The notes: generated by a model not told the origin, from the letters alone. Numbered from the stretch's first letter, positions 24,401-37,100 are shown. The stretch: 64,000 nucleotides of DNA from Congeria kusceri (GCA_027627225.1 CM051024.1:78086004-78150003), one strand, 5' to 3'. Translations and numbers: made by a program.

Positions 24401-27019
24401 CAAATTAACATTGTCAGAAAGTAATAGCGGGAATGAATGAGCAGTAAGTTTATGAATTCCCCATTTATTGCAATTCGTGGGTTTGTGATTCTCCAGACGC
24501 TAATTGATGCGTGTGTATTAACACAGCTGTACCGCGCGCTATTATTAGAATGATTAACCTGCTGGAGTTGTACTCGCTAAAATTAATTCACGGGGACGAC
24601 AGTCGGTTACGGACTACAATAATATTTTTACACAATGATAAAATAATAGGAAATATAAGTCCAATCAAATTTGCTAAAACTGTTTTGCTTATTTATCAGA
24701 AAAATACCAGAAATTTAACACTTTATACTTTGTGCTTGCGAACTCAGCAGGCAACATTGTACGTTGTGACTGACTGTCGTCCCCGTGAATTGTAGAATTG
24801 TAATTGCTATTTATAGAGCGCGCCGATTATGTAGGCTAAACAATATAGCTATTTCATTATGTGAATGAATATAACATTCTGATCATGACATACAATGAGT
24901 AAAATTGTTCATAATTATGTTCATTTCTAGAGTGTATGTCGAAGATATGTTTATAAATTTAATTTAACCGCCTTAAGTAAACAATTATGTAAATTTGTAA
25001 TCCCCCAAAGTATGCAACAGTTATTGGTATACGTTAAACCATTGTTTGAAGTTTGCATTCCCTAAAATAAGAAAATTTGCCCAATACTATTGGCATTCAA
25101 TTTGTCCGCTGCATAATTATCGCAAGAAATCTAGGTCAAAAGTGATCTTAGACAGCTACGCCGAAAAACCGCATCGAAATCGGCCAAATATTCACGTTTT
25201 GGTAACATTTGATCGTGAAATTATCTGTATCCGATAGCTGGTGATGCCTCTGGCGTAAATCGGCACGTACATTAGTGTATATTCCGTTCGTACCAAGCGT
25301 TTTCGAACATAGTCATTATTAAATAACTTTCGTAAATAAGAAACAGTTTTCAGTCGAATAAACGTCATCAACGTTCATTAGAACTAATGCCAATTTAAGA
25401 TGTATAATAACTGAATTATATTATATGGACTGCGGCTTTAACGTGACAATAAAATATCTGACAGTGTACATTTAACGTGACAGTAAACAATTTTGCCCAC
25501 GTGTACATTAACCTGACAGTAAACAATCTGGTACGTGGACATTAATCTGACAGTAAACAATAGTAAACAATCTGACACGTGTATATTAACGTGACAGTAA
25601 GCAATAATCTGATACGTGTACATTAGCGTGACAATAAACAATCATACACGTGTACATTAATCAGGCAGTAATAATCTGACACTTGTAATTTAACGTGACA
25701 GTAAACAATCTGAAACGTGTATATTAACGTGACTGTAAATAATCTGACACGTGTACATTAACGTGACATTAAACAAATTGACACGAGTAAATTAACGTGA
25801 CAGTAAACAATCAGTAATCAATCTACCACGTGTGCATTAACGTAATAGTAACAATCTGACACGTGTACATTAAAGTGACATGAAACAATCTGGCATGTGT
25901 ACATTAACGTGGCAGTAAACAATCTACCACGTGTAGATTAACGTGACAGTAACAATCTGACACTTGTACATTAACGTTACAGTCACCATTCTGACACGTC
26001 TACATTAACGTGACAGTAACAATATGACACGTGTACGTTAACGTGACAGTAAAAAATCTACCACTTTTAAATTAACGTGACGGTAAACAATCTAACACGT
26101 GTACATTGACGTCACAGTAAACAATCTGACACGTGTACATTAACGTAACTGTAAACAATATGACATGTGTACATTAACGTAATAGTAAACAATCTGACAC
26201 GTGTGCATTAACGAGACAATAAAAAAACTGACACGTGTACATTAACGTGTGAGTAAACCGTTAGACACGTGTACATTAACGTTACAGTAAAAAAGTATGA
26301 AACGTGTAAATTAACGTGATAGTAAAAAAATCTGCCATTTGTACATTAACGTGACAGTTAACAATTAGACACGTGTACGTTAACGTGAGAGTAAACCATA
26401 TGACACGTGTACATTAACGTCACAGTAAAAGAATGACACGTGTAAATTACCGTGACAATAAAAAATATCTGTTACGTGTACATTAACGTGACAGTGAAGA
26501 TTCTGACACGTGTACATTTATCTGACAGTAAACTATCTGATACTATCACGGATATGTTAATGTTATATATCTTATCGATTGCTAGTTCTTCAAATTTAAC
26601 GAAAAACCTTAACATATTTTCATATTTTAATTTATGAAAATATACATCGACGAAGTATTCATGACTTGGTAAGAAACATAAGTGTAAAATGTTACTCTTG
26701 TACTTTAGAATATTGTATCAGAACTAAAATATCATCATATTGTATTTTAATGGCATAACAGTACTATTTATTTATACAGAACAAAAAGAGGGTTTATTGC
26801 TTGGGTAGATGAGCACCTCTTAATTATATAAATTGATTTATTTAACAAATTGCTTAAATTAAAAAGTAAAATAAATTATTAAATTCTTACCCTTTTTAAA
26901 TCAAAGTTTTGTTGAACGTTCACTTTCGGACAGCAACCAAAGTCGTTAATTTGCCCGAAACAAACTGGCAAAAAACACGCGCCAATGGACAACACAGTGA
27001 TGATAGTATTCATCCACAT
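21450..27019 (-). CDS. APOD: Apolipoprotein D-like lipocalin, complete, 6 exons, 193 aa
   Basis: Lipocalins are small secreted beta-barrel proteins that carry hydrophobic ligands. Minus-strand exons are 26891-27019, 23754-23853, 23603-23642, 23180-23256, 21959-22054 and 21450-21589. All introns are GT-AG and every phase agrees. Residues 1-22 form a signal peptide (TIITVLSIGACFLPVCFG). Next come GCCPKVNVQQNFDL, matching the ApoD N-terminus, then the lipocalin motif YMGRWYEQRRFFAEFQAG with its GxW. Further signatures are VVVDPREPAKRFF, the strand motif LGNYWVLETDYYQYYVVWSC, and the C-terminal helix region QYCWILTRRPEPLPVPILNR closing in SDQIRCPRR. Length is close to vertebrate ApoD (189 aa). 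Intron 1 (3 kb) contains a 34-bp satellite and one arm of a large inverted repeat. Intron 4 contains an array of partial copies of exon 5. The start Met at 27017-27019 is chosen because it opens the signal peptide; a second Met lies two codons on. The ligand is unknown. Confidence 0.92.
22055..22990 (-). repeat. Array of eight truncated copies of lipocalin exon 5 with acceptors, spaced by CAA/CAT microsatellite
   Basis: Eight copies of the exon 5 start lie upstream of the true exon on the minus strand, near 22151-22199, 22262-22312, 22385-22435, 22493-22543, 22582-22629, 22668-22716, 22765-22816 and 22873-22924. Each repeats the acceptor region (gctatactacag) and roughly 50 nt of coding sequence (QPLGNYWVLETDYYQ), and breaks off at about the same place into (GTT)n/(GAT)n. 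Some copies keep the frame (near 22385, 22493, 22765). Others have a one-base deletion (22151), an in-frame stop (22262, 22582) or a lost acceptor AG (22873). The block lies in intron 4. Confidence 0.9.
23297..23563. mobile_element. Short inverted-repeat element, family A, copy 1
   Basis: The ends are inverted: gaggcgtgtcgtgg near 23297 and ccacgacac ending near 23563. Internal phrases are gtcccggattagcctgtgcg and aggctaatccaggacgatac, plus a centre resembling gaagtgtcttctaaacataa. Left and right halves are themselves imperfect inverted repeats. Three more copies are in this window. It lies in lipocalin intron 3. Confidence 0.85.
24012..25166 (-). mobile_element. Large dispersed element, left inverted copy
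   Basis: The sequence matches the reverse complement of 30516-31955 along nearly its whole length. Shared landmarks are caagaaatgtctt at the outer end, gacttctcggaccccagatt, tgatacatgaatttgtcagg, gttattggtatacgttaaac, and gatcttagacagctacgccg at the inner end. It is shorter than the right copy by about 285 bp, mostly around 24430. No transposase is seen. It lies in lipocalin intron 1. Confidence 0.85.
25438..26540. repeat. 34-bp satellite, about 32 degenerate copies, E-box-like CACGTG in most units
   Basis: The consensus unit is built from tctgacacgtgtacattaac followed by gtgacagtaaacaa. Copies vary by a few substitutions and 1-8 bp indels. The palindrome ACACGTGT recurs in most units. It lies in lipocalin intron 1, between the two inverted element copies. 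Confidence 0.92.
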
Positions 27020-28680
27020 GTTGGTCCTGTATTTCGCGCAACATTTTCATCAACAACAACAACAAATATTTATTCACTTAAGCATATTACAGCTCATCGT
27101 GTTGACCACATTCATAATAAGACAGACATGCGTGGAAATAATAAATAATAAAATATTAGTAATCATCAACTGTTTCCTTATACAATGAACTAATTGCTGT
27201 AGATGAAAAAAACGTGTGTTTGCAAGATGTCAGCATAAGTTGCTTAACCATAATTAAGTCGGCTGCCCTTTAATCGTTTCATACGGTCGGTTACATGATA
27301 AATACGGCGCCCGCTCATTATTGTTAGGTCATGTAAGCATTTAATTGACAATCCCATATTTCACCGATTAGTCATTTCATGATATGCATGTAGCTAAAAT
27401 GTTCGTCCGGATCAGGGGGATTCTCTCCAAATGACCAAAATGACCATTGCACGCTTTCCTCAGATGTGTTCGTTTTGTAACGAGGAATGTTGCAAGAAAC
27501 GCGGGGCGCGTGCATTTTCTAGGCTCAATCTAGAGTCCCATTGTCTTGTTATGCACGGTCGGAAATACTTATATTATATATCGATATACATAAAGTGCCA
27601 ACTACTAAAGATAGTTTAATGGCAGTTGCTGCCTTCTCGTGTTCTACCCTCGGTATACTTACTGCACATGGTTTTATGTCTCTTTTTGGAATACAAATGT
27701 ACTATTTAAATGCATTTAGTGAGATAGAGTGAAGCGGGGTCTCGAAATTGCAACCTCAGTCATTGTTGCCGAACACCCTACACGCGTAATGTCAAACTCT
27801 ATTTGCAGTAATCACCCTTGATTTGCTGCGAACGTCATCCGTGTCATTGCCGCAACAAACACCAGCCTAAGCCAATGATAAGTTTTTGGCCGTCGGTTGT
27901 CTTGCTTCGCGGCGACGTACGACGTCAACAGCTTTTTTTTTTCTGTCTGTGTTTATCTTCTTTTTTATCTTTTCTAAAATCGCTCGGTGGAAAGTAACAA
28001 ACTGTAGTCATAATTTTATTGTGTGGTTCTTTTTATCACGTTAGTAAACTATGGTACTATAGATATGTTTTTAATTGACAAATCTATTAAATCCACCCGG
28101 ATAAAGAAATATGCGTTTTTCTTATAAATTTTGGCGTTTTATTAGACTTAATGATACGTATCGTTTTAAAAGCAAATCGAGACCGATTCATTTTACCACG
28201 TGGTCAACACAGTCGTCTCTCGAAGGAACGTAAACACGTCTCAGTGAGGAACATATACGTGCTGCCTTTCAGAAAAACTTTTCGTTACACGCTTCAGCCC
28301 CCAGTGCATTTGGACAGCTTATTCTGTTTGATCTTAACACTTTAACTCGTTCTTTGGCAATTCTTTCAAAGTAAAACATTAACAACAACAACAACAAATG
28401 CATCCATTTCTATAAAGTATTTTATAATAATTACTAATATCGAATCAACTTTGGCATACCGCAGAGACGGTTTTCCATATCAGGACAAACGTAGCGTTTG
28501 TGATTGAAACGAGCACGTGATTTTGGAATAAACATTAAACTAAACAAGTGTTGACGCAAATTGATAACTTTACGTCACCTTGTATTGCAGTCTTCAATGT
28601 ATCAACTTTGAGACAAACCTCCTGTCAATTTTCAGTTTATTAATAATAAATTATGTCTACAAAATTTCATTACTCCTGGA
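27020..28680. other. Lipocalin upstream region, nothing firm recognised
   Basis: This is the 5' flank of the lipocalin start codon. No TATA box at a convincing distance was seen. Open frames of 60-80 codons lack coding signals. A short (CAA)n run is present near 28385. Confidence 0.4.
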
Positions 28681-28699
28681 AATAATATTTATTGAAATC

Positions 28700-29015
28700 A
28701 TCATCAGCAGCAGCAGCAGCACCGTCATCGTTGTTATCATCGTCATCATCATTATTATCATCACAATCATTATCACAATAATAATAATAATAATCATCGT
28801 TATTATCATTATCATCATCTACAACAGCAGCAGCAGCAGCATTATCATCATCTTCGTCATCGTCGTCGTAGTCATCACCATCATCATCATCTCATCATAA
28901 TCGTCTTCATTTTAATCACCATTATCATCATTACAAAAATTATCTTCGTCATCAATGCCATCGCTAACATCCTCATCGTCACCACTACCATCATCAGCAG
29001 CATCATCATCGTCTC
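28700..29015. repeat. CAT/CAG trinucleotide microsatellite
   Basis: Imperfect runs of atc/cat and cag/cagcag, including atcatcagcagcagcagcag. The open frame through it (poly-Ile) is a by-product of the repeat. Confidence 0.9.
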
Positions 29016-29019
29016 CGCC

Positions 29020-30335
29020 GTAAACATTATTTAAAACTCGGCCCAAAGATCGACAACATAAATACATTAACACGATATAGTTACATAAGCACTCTGATGG
29101 ATAAGCTCTTAAAGTTATTCACACGTCAGGACGATAAACACGTGTTGGGATGCATGCCACCAAATTTATCATTGGCGCAAATAATTTATAAATAATTTTC
29201 ATTGATGCGTGCATTCTGCTAAACACCTTGGTAGTTTAAGTTTTTGTAACCAAATTAAATCTCCTACATGTAGCACCCAAACCTTTGTTACAGAATCATT
29301 TAGCTTATTCGCTGCTTTTACAAGTGCATAACAAAGCATACAATGTGTCCACCATCTATGTTTATGCAATCTAGGTTGAAGTGTAATGTGTCGAAATTAA
29401 AGTTTAGTGATTTGCAAAATCACTAAATCAGTGTTAATATGAATGAATGTTCTTTGTTTTTTGGTGGGTTGACTATATCTAGTTTATTGAAGTAAACTTA
29501 TTGTTATTCACCACCATCGCTAACATCCTTAATGTTTGTATTTTGTGGCTTTTGAAGATGTATGGCATACATGGAGAATTAATATTATTTCTGAAACCAA
29601 GAAGTTCGCCTTTTGCATAGCGTCGCCTTGTATCGTTGAAGCACACTGCCTTTATTAGTTACGAAACCTCATGGTCATGACCATACACCTCACAGTGGTC
29701 TGAGTAATCCCCCAAAGGGAGATCACTGTGCGGAGTTTGGGTCATGACAAAAACGATATGCTTCATATAGCCTTAATTGGCTTAAAGCTGGCATCAGCCT
29801 TGGTTTTTACTAAACAGGAAGACAACAGAAAATTTCCGAGGTAAATAGTTTTATTTGTTAAAATATGTTTTTGATAATACATATTGCATGAAAACAAGTA
29901 CACGCGATCACCATTTAGTAGAACGCAGCCTGTGAAAATAACTTCTGTTATATAAATATGAAAGTGCGCAAAGGTGGTGCGCAAATCCATGGTTACTTAA
30001 AGTGCTTAGCTACCTCTATATTGGGGAAGTTGCGACACATGTGCTACCACGTGTAACGGCGGATGTACATAATTATAAAAATAAGTTATAGGTTATTAAC
30101 CTACATATTGGCTGTGTGTGTATTTCGAAGTTTGTATGAGGTTCCTCCGCGCCGAAGCTGCTTTATGTGAGGACCCGGGGTGCGTCCCAGTATCCCTAGC
30201 TAATTTACTTCAAGAGACGCATCGAAAGTTGGGATGAATTTTGAATCATTGCTGCAATTTCCAGCTATTTAATTTTTACTAAAATATCTTTAATTTTGGT
30301 GTGGTCTTGTGATGTGTGTGTGTGTGTGTGTGTGT
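29020..30335. other. Spacer with one hairpin, no gene recognised
   Basis: At about 29670-29750 ggtcatgacc / ggtcatgac and cacagtggtct / gatcactgtg form a nested imperfect hairpin. A (TG)n run followed by a G-run is at 30315-30345. No coding signal is seen. Confidence 0.45.
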
Positions 30336-30339
30336 GGGG

Positions 30340-30482
30340 GGGGGAATCAGAGTGCCCGGATGAAACCCCACCTAGTTGGGATGGTGACCACCATCCAAAC
30401 TCACATGCGCCGTGTGTGAATTGAACCCGGGCAGCCTAGGTGAGAAGCGAGTGCGCCAAGTACTGCGCTAACCGGATAGCCC
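30340..30482 (-). mobile_element. tRNA-derived SINE head
   Basis: On the minus strand it reads gggctatccggttagcgcag, then an A-box-like tagcgcagtacttggcgc and a B-box-like gggttcaattc. An acceptor-stem partner and full cloverleaf are not evident, so a SINE or tRNA pseudogene is more likely than a functional tRNA. Confidence 0.6.
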
Positions 30483-30515
30483 TTACATATTGGCTAAACA
30501 CATGTAAACTAATAT

Positions 30516-31955
30516 TTCGGCGTAGCTGTCTAAGATCACTTTTGACCTAGATTTCTTGCGATAATTATGCAGCGGGAAAATTGAATGCCAATAAAATTTG
30601 GGCAAATTTTCTAATTTTAGGGAATGCAAACTTCAAACAATAGTTTAACGTATACCAATAACTGTTGCATACTTTTGAGGATTAAAAATTTACATAATTG
30701 TTTACATAAGCGGTTGAAATGAAGTTATAAACATATCATCGACCTATACTCTAGAACTGAGGCTAATTATGAAACGTATTTTTTCTCATTGTATGCCATG
30801 AACAGAATGCTATATTCATTCACGTAACGAAATAACTATTTTGTTTAGCCTACATTTATATAAGCGCTACGCTCTATAAATAGCAATTACGCAATGTTCC
30901 CATTCATAAATCTCATTCACAGAGTTGCCGCTCCATGTAGCCCAGTGATTCTAGCGAGTTCTTCACATTCCAGAAACAGTAGTGTCATTCTAAAAATAGC
31001 GCGTGTTATTGGATAGCTGTGTTAATATACTCTTAAATGCATCAATAATAGCGTTCAGAGAATCATAAACCTAACAATTTAAATAAATGGGAAATTTATA
31101 TTTATAAACTTACTGTTAATTTGAATTAAAATTGTGGTTACGATTTATAAACGATTATTTATAATTGCATTTGTCTATCAACTTCTCCAGTAGATATTAT
31201 TTAATATGTAAAAAGATGTTACATTTTCAATAGATAAAATGTTATGAAAGAAGATTCGGAATACGCCGAATTGTTATTCGCGTAGCATGAATACACAATT
31301 TGCAGTACTACTTATACACAGGAACCCTTGAAATATCATATTTCTACTGATATAATTTAAAATCGTCATAGTCTAATGAATTTTTATGTTTGCGTTATCA
31401 AAAATAAAGTCTTAACATTTCAAAAATCGCTGAATGTTCCATGACTATTGCTTTTTATTGGGATACACATTATAAATGCTTATATGACTTCAAATCGTTA
31501 TTATATTAGATAACTTACATGAATGGTATATTACCGGTACTATAAATAACTATATAGACTCGTCTGATACATAATAACTTTAATTCATTCCCAAAATTAT
31601 TTTCTTACATTGTTAATTTGTTAAACCGGCTTGACAAATTCAGATAACAATTATGTTAACCTAAATTATTTGGTTATTCATATATCACTGGTGGAAACAT
31701 GGCGCTGTATGATTTGTTTATTCACAGCATAGATATTAATGATAATTTTATTTAATTTTTAGTCCGACAAGTTTTCTTATAGTGTCCGAAAAATCTGGGG
31801 TCCAATAAGTCTCCTAATATTGGTGGGGACCAAAATATCTGGGGTCTGAGAAGTCACGTAACCGATTATTTTGGCCGTCTTTTTAGGTAATTTTTAAATT
31901 ATATCTCAATATTAATTTCAACGCCGATTGTCTTTTATAAAGACATTTCTTGTTA
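30516..31955 (+). mobile_element. Large dispersed element, right inverted copy
   Basis: Partner of 24012-25166 in opposite orientation. The inner end is tttcggcgtagctgtctaag and the outer end is aagacatttcttgtt. Extra sequence of a few hundred bp relative to the left copy lies at roughly 31090-31590. It abuts a purine-rich microsatellite at its outer end. Confidence 0.85.
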
Positions 31956-31959
31956 AGAC

Positions 31960-32345
31960 GATGAGGAGGAGGAGGGAGAGGGGCGGAAGGTGGAGGAGGA
32001 GGAGAAGGATAAAGATGACGACGACGACGATTGCGACGATGATGATAATGATGATGATGATGAGGAGGACGACGACGATGATAATGATGATAATGATGAT
32101 GATGAGGAGGAGGACGACGACGACGATGATGATGATGATGACGATGTTGCTTCTGCTGCTGCTGCTGCTGATGATGATAGTGAAGCTGATGGTGATATTG
32201 ATGATGAGGAGGAAAAGGAGAAGGAGGAGGGAGACGGGACGATGATGATGATGAGGAGGAGGATGACGACGACAACGATAGCGATGATAATAATGATGAT
32301 GAGAAGGAGGAGGAGAAGGAGGATTGTGATAATGAGGATGATGAA
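31960..32345 (+). repeat. GAT/GAG/GAC purine-rich microsatellite
   Basis: About 385 bp of imperfect GAT, GAG, GAC and GCT triplets. It gives an Asp/Glu-rich open frame on + and Ser/His/Pro-rich frames on -, none of which is treated as a gene. Confidence 0.92.
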
Positions 32346-33190
32346 AATTATTTATGATGGTGGCGTTGTTGATATTGTTGACAAGTTTTCGTGTGTTTTT
32401 GTTGTTGTTGGTTGTTTTTTCTTTGTGGAAGAAGGCTATGCTACGATATTTAATTACGAAAAATATTTATGACGATACTATCAGTGGTTAGATATCATTC
32501 AGCTATAAATACATTACGGAATGTTCTTATTACTGTACTAAACTGGACTGATAAAATAGGGCTAATCATTCAACAATTGGTGACAAAGTACAACACGCGT
32601 TCTTGACCTGCTATAGGAGGCACAATTACCGGTACTACTTGATGACGTCATAACGAACACTAGATCAACGGACATCATAAGTCGATCCTACCTATAAAAA
32701 TTGTTTTCAAAAAAGTATATTCAACAGAGTTTAATGTCTGTAATATTTTGTACAATGTGTGTTTACTCCAACTTAATAAATATAAGTTTTGTTGTGTACC
32801 ACTTTTTATAGGACAGGATGTCAATTGAAGCTGTTGCTCTCTTGGGAAAGAAAATACTCCAATACCAAATCGCCCCAAGAACTGCGGAGTTATGGCTCTT
32901 AAACTTTCTAAAATTGGTCTTTTTAGCCGTTTCCGCTCTCTGTGTCCAACAGTTTCCCATCTACACCTAACTATATATTTTAACGATTGGTTTCCGATTG
33001 ACGGGGCGGGGGGGGGGGGGGGGCTACCTGTTTTACAAACAGCTCTTCACGTTTGAACTGTCTATATAATTGTTGAAAGAAAAACACATTTTCAAGGGAC
33101 TTGTTCACAGATTTTCGGATTTTCGAAAAATGTCATTTAATATATTATATGCTAAAACTTAAGCAGTTGGACCCACCAAAAACAAATATA
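32346..33190. other. Spacer with a long G-run
   Basis: A G-tract of about 18 is present at 33005-33023. Nothing else is recognised. Confidence 0.5.
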
Positions 33191-33194
33191 TAGA

Positions 33195-33278
33195 CAGAAA
33201 AAATGCATAACCCAGGATTTGAACCACGTCCGCCGGGATCAAAATTCTGCGCGATTACCGATCGGCTATTCTGAATTA
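33195..33278 (-). other. tRNA-like remnant
   Basis: The minus strand carries an A-box-like gatcggtaatcgcgc and a B-box-like ggttcaaatcctggg with spacing near that of a tRNA. It is flanked by a poly-T/A-rich tract, so a SINE remnant is the likeliest reading. Confidence 0.45.
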
Positions 33279-33517
33279 AAAACATGTTATTGAATTTTAA
33301 ACGCTATATAAGTAATGCACGTGTTTCCAAGAATACCGATGATTACAAACGCTTTATAATTTTATCCATTTTAATTGATGAGTTTTCATCAACGACACTA
33401 TATTTCCAATATCCTTATTTGCCAGTAGTGTTTTTATGCTTGTTTATATATTGTGTTTTTTTCTTTTGGGGATCTATTACAAAAAAAAAGAAAATTGTCA
33501 ATTTGCCAATTTGTGAC

Positions 33518-33786
33518 CAGGGCCGGTATTCACGATGCTCCTAAGGGAAATTTTAACTTAAGTTGTACTTAAGTGAAAATTTCAAATTTCAAATTTTCTA
33601 CTTGAAATCCAATGATTTCTGTTTACAAAAGGGTAAAATATGAAACATCTGAGCAATTTTTATTAGTTTAAAACATTTAAATTTAAAAAGATGTATATAT
33701 AAAACAGCCAGAGACTTAAGGAATTTGATGAATTTAAGAAATTTACTTAAGTTTTCCCTAAGGAGCTTTGTGAATACGGGCCCAGG
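33518..33786. mobile_element. MITE-like inverted-repeat element
   Basis: Terminal inverted repeats: cagggccggtattcacgatg then ctcctaaggga on the left, and tccctaaggagctttgtgaa then tacgggcccag on the right. The CAGGGCCGG-like end recalls hAT-type non-autonomous elements. No clean target duplication was found. Confidence 0.75.
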
Positions 33787-34089
33787 TCCCTTTCAAACAT
33801 CAAAAACCTCATGAATTGTGTATTAAATTATTAACAAATTCGATTACAAACTATTGATCGGATTTCTCCAGTAAAACTACAATTGATACTGAAGTACAGA
33901 AGTAGATCAGACTGGTTTTCTAAGTTATCAAGCTGACACTGATAAATGTCGATAATTAGAACACTAAATTAACACCCGTTTAGTAAACACAATTATGTGT
34001 CCCGAGTGTTGTACCCAATTCACTGCAACTTCAGTCACAAGATATAACCACTTCTGTATCTCCTAACTTAGCCACCTCTGGCCAGTAAA

Positions 34090-34100
34090 TATATAAATAA
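34090..34100 (+). promoter_or_regulatory. Candidate TATA box of the FRRS1-like gene
   Basis: tatataaataa lies 90 nt before the first ATG. Transcription start would be expected near 34120-34130, leaving a short 5' leader. Supported by position and consensus only. Confidence 0.45.
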
Positions 34101-34189
34101 ACAATGCAGACCACTGGACATTCTTCATATTAGTTAACATACATCCAAAGTTAACATCGGTGGATGTATTCGACGGCATAATAGTGAAA

Positions 34190-37100
34190 ATGAACTATTT
34201 AGTAAGTTTTATTTTATTCATGCAATGTTTACTGAGCTATAAAACAAACGAAAATATTTTCTTCATTTTTTTTCCGTTCACCTAAAATATCATTTCTTGT
34301 TTTCATCACTTTAACAGATGTTTACATGTTCCATAAATTAAACATATATAACATGCATCAAAATGTCATTATTTTTCTGACATTAGTGCATTTTTTTACA
34401 CGACATTCCGATTTCGGCCCTATTGCCTTAAATGTTACACTGGACCGGCTGGAAAATAGGGCCTAACCAGTCAGGGGTGAGTTGCTCAAAGCTTTAACCG
34501 CCAATTAAGCTATAGCAGCCGTTAATATTTGGAGAAAGCTGTTTATGTTAATTAAAAATAACAATATTAAACTGTTAGTTTATTCTATATACATTATTAT
34601 GCTGGAATATTTTTACAATGTTTCATAAACAAGTTGCTGCTTACATTAATGTTATTTACATCTAAAGTTAACAGGCTGTTAGCTTCGTTGGCTATTAAAG
34701 TTTTGAGCAACTGGGCCCAGGTTCTCAGTCAGACACTTTGCGGAATGTCTAAGAGTAAAAAAATTGTGACCAGTAGGTAGTTAAAGAATTGAAAAAGTGA
34801 GTTAAAAATGCTTTTCGTGTGTATAAAGAATCCATTTGTGGAGTAGAAAATGTAATGTTTCGCATAAAAATCCTGTTTAAATATTTGGAAAGGGTTGACT
34901 AAGAATCACGGGATTTGGACATTCAGGTACAGTGGCATACGGTGTCTCTGTTTATTAAATACGCATTAAATAAAAGAAATCTAATGTTAAATGTATAATG
35001 TTATAACTGTAGCTAAAGCATTTTACTAGCTATAAGTTCATCCTCATAAAATATAAATATCAATCAAATTTGTATTAAGGCATATATAATAAAAATCTAG
35101 AGTATTACGAATTTTTTAAAGTACATAAATAAATCGTACAACATTAATATCTATAAATATATTCAATTAATATAGTAAAGTGTGCTATTATGTTTTCATG
35201 TATATTCCACATAAAGATATATGATAATATATACCGGATCTATTAATACATTTTGTATAACGTGACATAATTTACTATTATGTTTTGTTTGTATTGTTAT
35301 ATTGACGGTGTACATTGTGCAAGTCATAATAAAACAAATGTTCTGTTCTGCTCATACATGTAACACGTGCATGCAGTACCACGACGTAATTAATACGTTT
35401 CCGCGACTTATATAATACATCGTGGGAATGACAATCATGCATATGTCACATCTATGCCACGGTATTTAGGTGCTTGAAACGATCAATGTAAACTTATAGA
35501 AGGCCTACATTGGTTGTAATCGGACATTTACATGTTTACCAAACAATTTTGTACAACAAATAATACAACTTTTTCAGAATATTTTACAGTCCAGCAGACA
35601 CTTTGTTCGACCGAATTACAGTAGGCCTATTGATTTCATTATTCACATTTCAACGCGCTTTAAAATCTGACAGTAATATAAATTATGTGGTACGAAGTCT
35701 CCAATAACGGTACGATATTGTAGTGGAACGAGGTTGCAGTGGTACGAAGTCTCCAACATCCGTTTACCGAATAACATAATTGATCTCCCTTTGTAATTCA
35801 TTTGCCATGAATGGTAATCAAACCAACCGATCAGGACCAGTTTGTGCAACTTTAAACCAATAATTTTATAATGGATTGCCAGCTTGTAAGTTACTTTACT
35901 GTTAGATGTTAATTTTATCGATTGACGGAATTGAAAGAGTAAAGCTATTGACGAATATAACTTTTGACGTTTTGTGAGATTCTGTTATTCAATGAAAACG
36001 AAGCAAAACTTATTATTAGATCTAAGTATACGTGTTTCGTCATCACGTTAAAATAATGTAAAGTTGTAAGTCCTTTTTATAAAAAGGTAAAATATGTTCA
36101 CGTTACGCAAACTAGAAGTTAGTTAGCGTTATTGGTGAAGTTCAAAAGACAAAACGTATTATGTTGGAGCTGTTGTTTAGCTGTTATCAATGTAATCATT
36201 GTTTTAAACTGTCCGTGATTATCCATTCTGAGTCTGCACTAGCGGGTAGAGTGGGGGGCGCACCGGGGCGCGCGCCCACCCCCACTAAAACTTTTGGACC
36301 ACACATGTATGGTCATATATAAAACAGTCAAAACTGGAAGTATATGCTAAAATTTTTTCGCTCGTTTCACTTGCTCCATTTGGTATAAGATACATATCAA
36401 ATTCAGTAAAACATGTCTGACCTATATATAAAACGGTCAAAACTGGAAATACATGCTATAAACTTTTTCGCTTGTTTCGCTCACTCCATTTGCTAAAAGA
36501 TACATATCAAATTCATTAAAACATGGCTGACCTAGCCCGCACCCTACAATTTCTTACGTACGCCTTAGTACGGGCGCAAACGTTCATCGAAAACACTTAA
36601 CTATAGACAATGGGTATATATACCTTTATTTGTAAATGATAATATCCAGATAATATTGTTGTTTTCATTTTTAAATTCTTATATGTTATATAAAGATGTC
36701 ACAGTCAGATGCAATACACTGTTGGCACAGGATACCACATAAAAGACATTTATACTATTTGAATAAATATGAGTTAAAGTAGATATTCAAGTAACATCAA
36801 TGACTACTTACGAATTTAAACAGTTTTGTCTCAATAAATAGTTTTGTTCCATAAAATATAAATCGACAAACTTTTTGTTCATTGCTCCATTAGCAATCAC
36901 ACTAAATTTCATATTGTTTTATTCATTCAAAAAAATGATATAATGTGATAAAGTATAGGGGTGTCCACAACGTTGGCAACAATTCCTTGCGATTTAATAT
37001 TTTTCTGGCACCATAAGTTAGCGAAATTGACATAACGTCGACATCACTTGCCGTATTATTTCACAATGCAATCACAGTCTGTCTGTCCGTTAGTTTGGTT

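Noticed and set aside
25438..26540. CRISPR array (34-bp regular repeats)
   Set aside because: There are no unique spacers; units are contiguous and diverged. This is a eukaryotic satellite inside an intron.
28580..28900. 106-codon hydrophobic (Ile-rich) frame
   Set aside because: Translation of a CAT/ATC microsatellite, not a membrane protein gene.
31883..32472. Acidic (Asp/Glu-rich) + strand frame of 160 codons and Ser/His-rich minus frame of 130 codons
   Set aside because: Both are translations of a trinucleotide microsatellite; several frames are open at once over the same bases.
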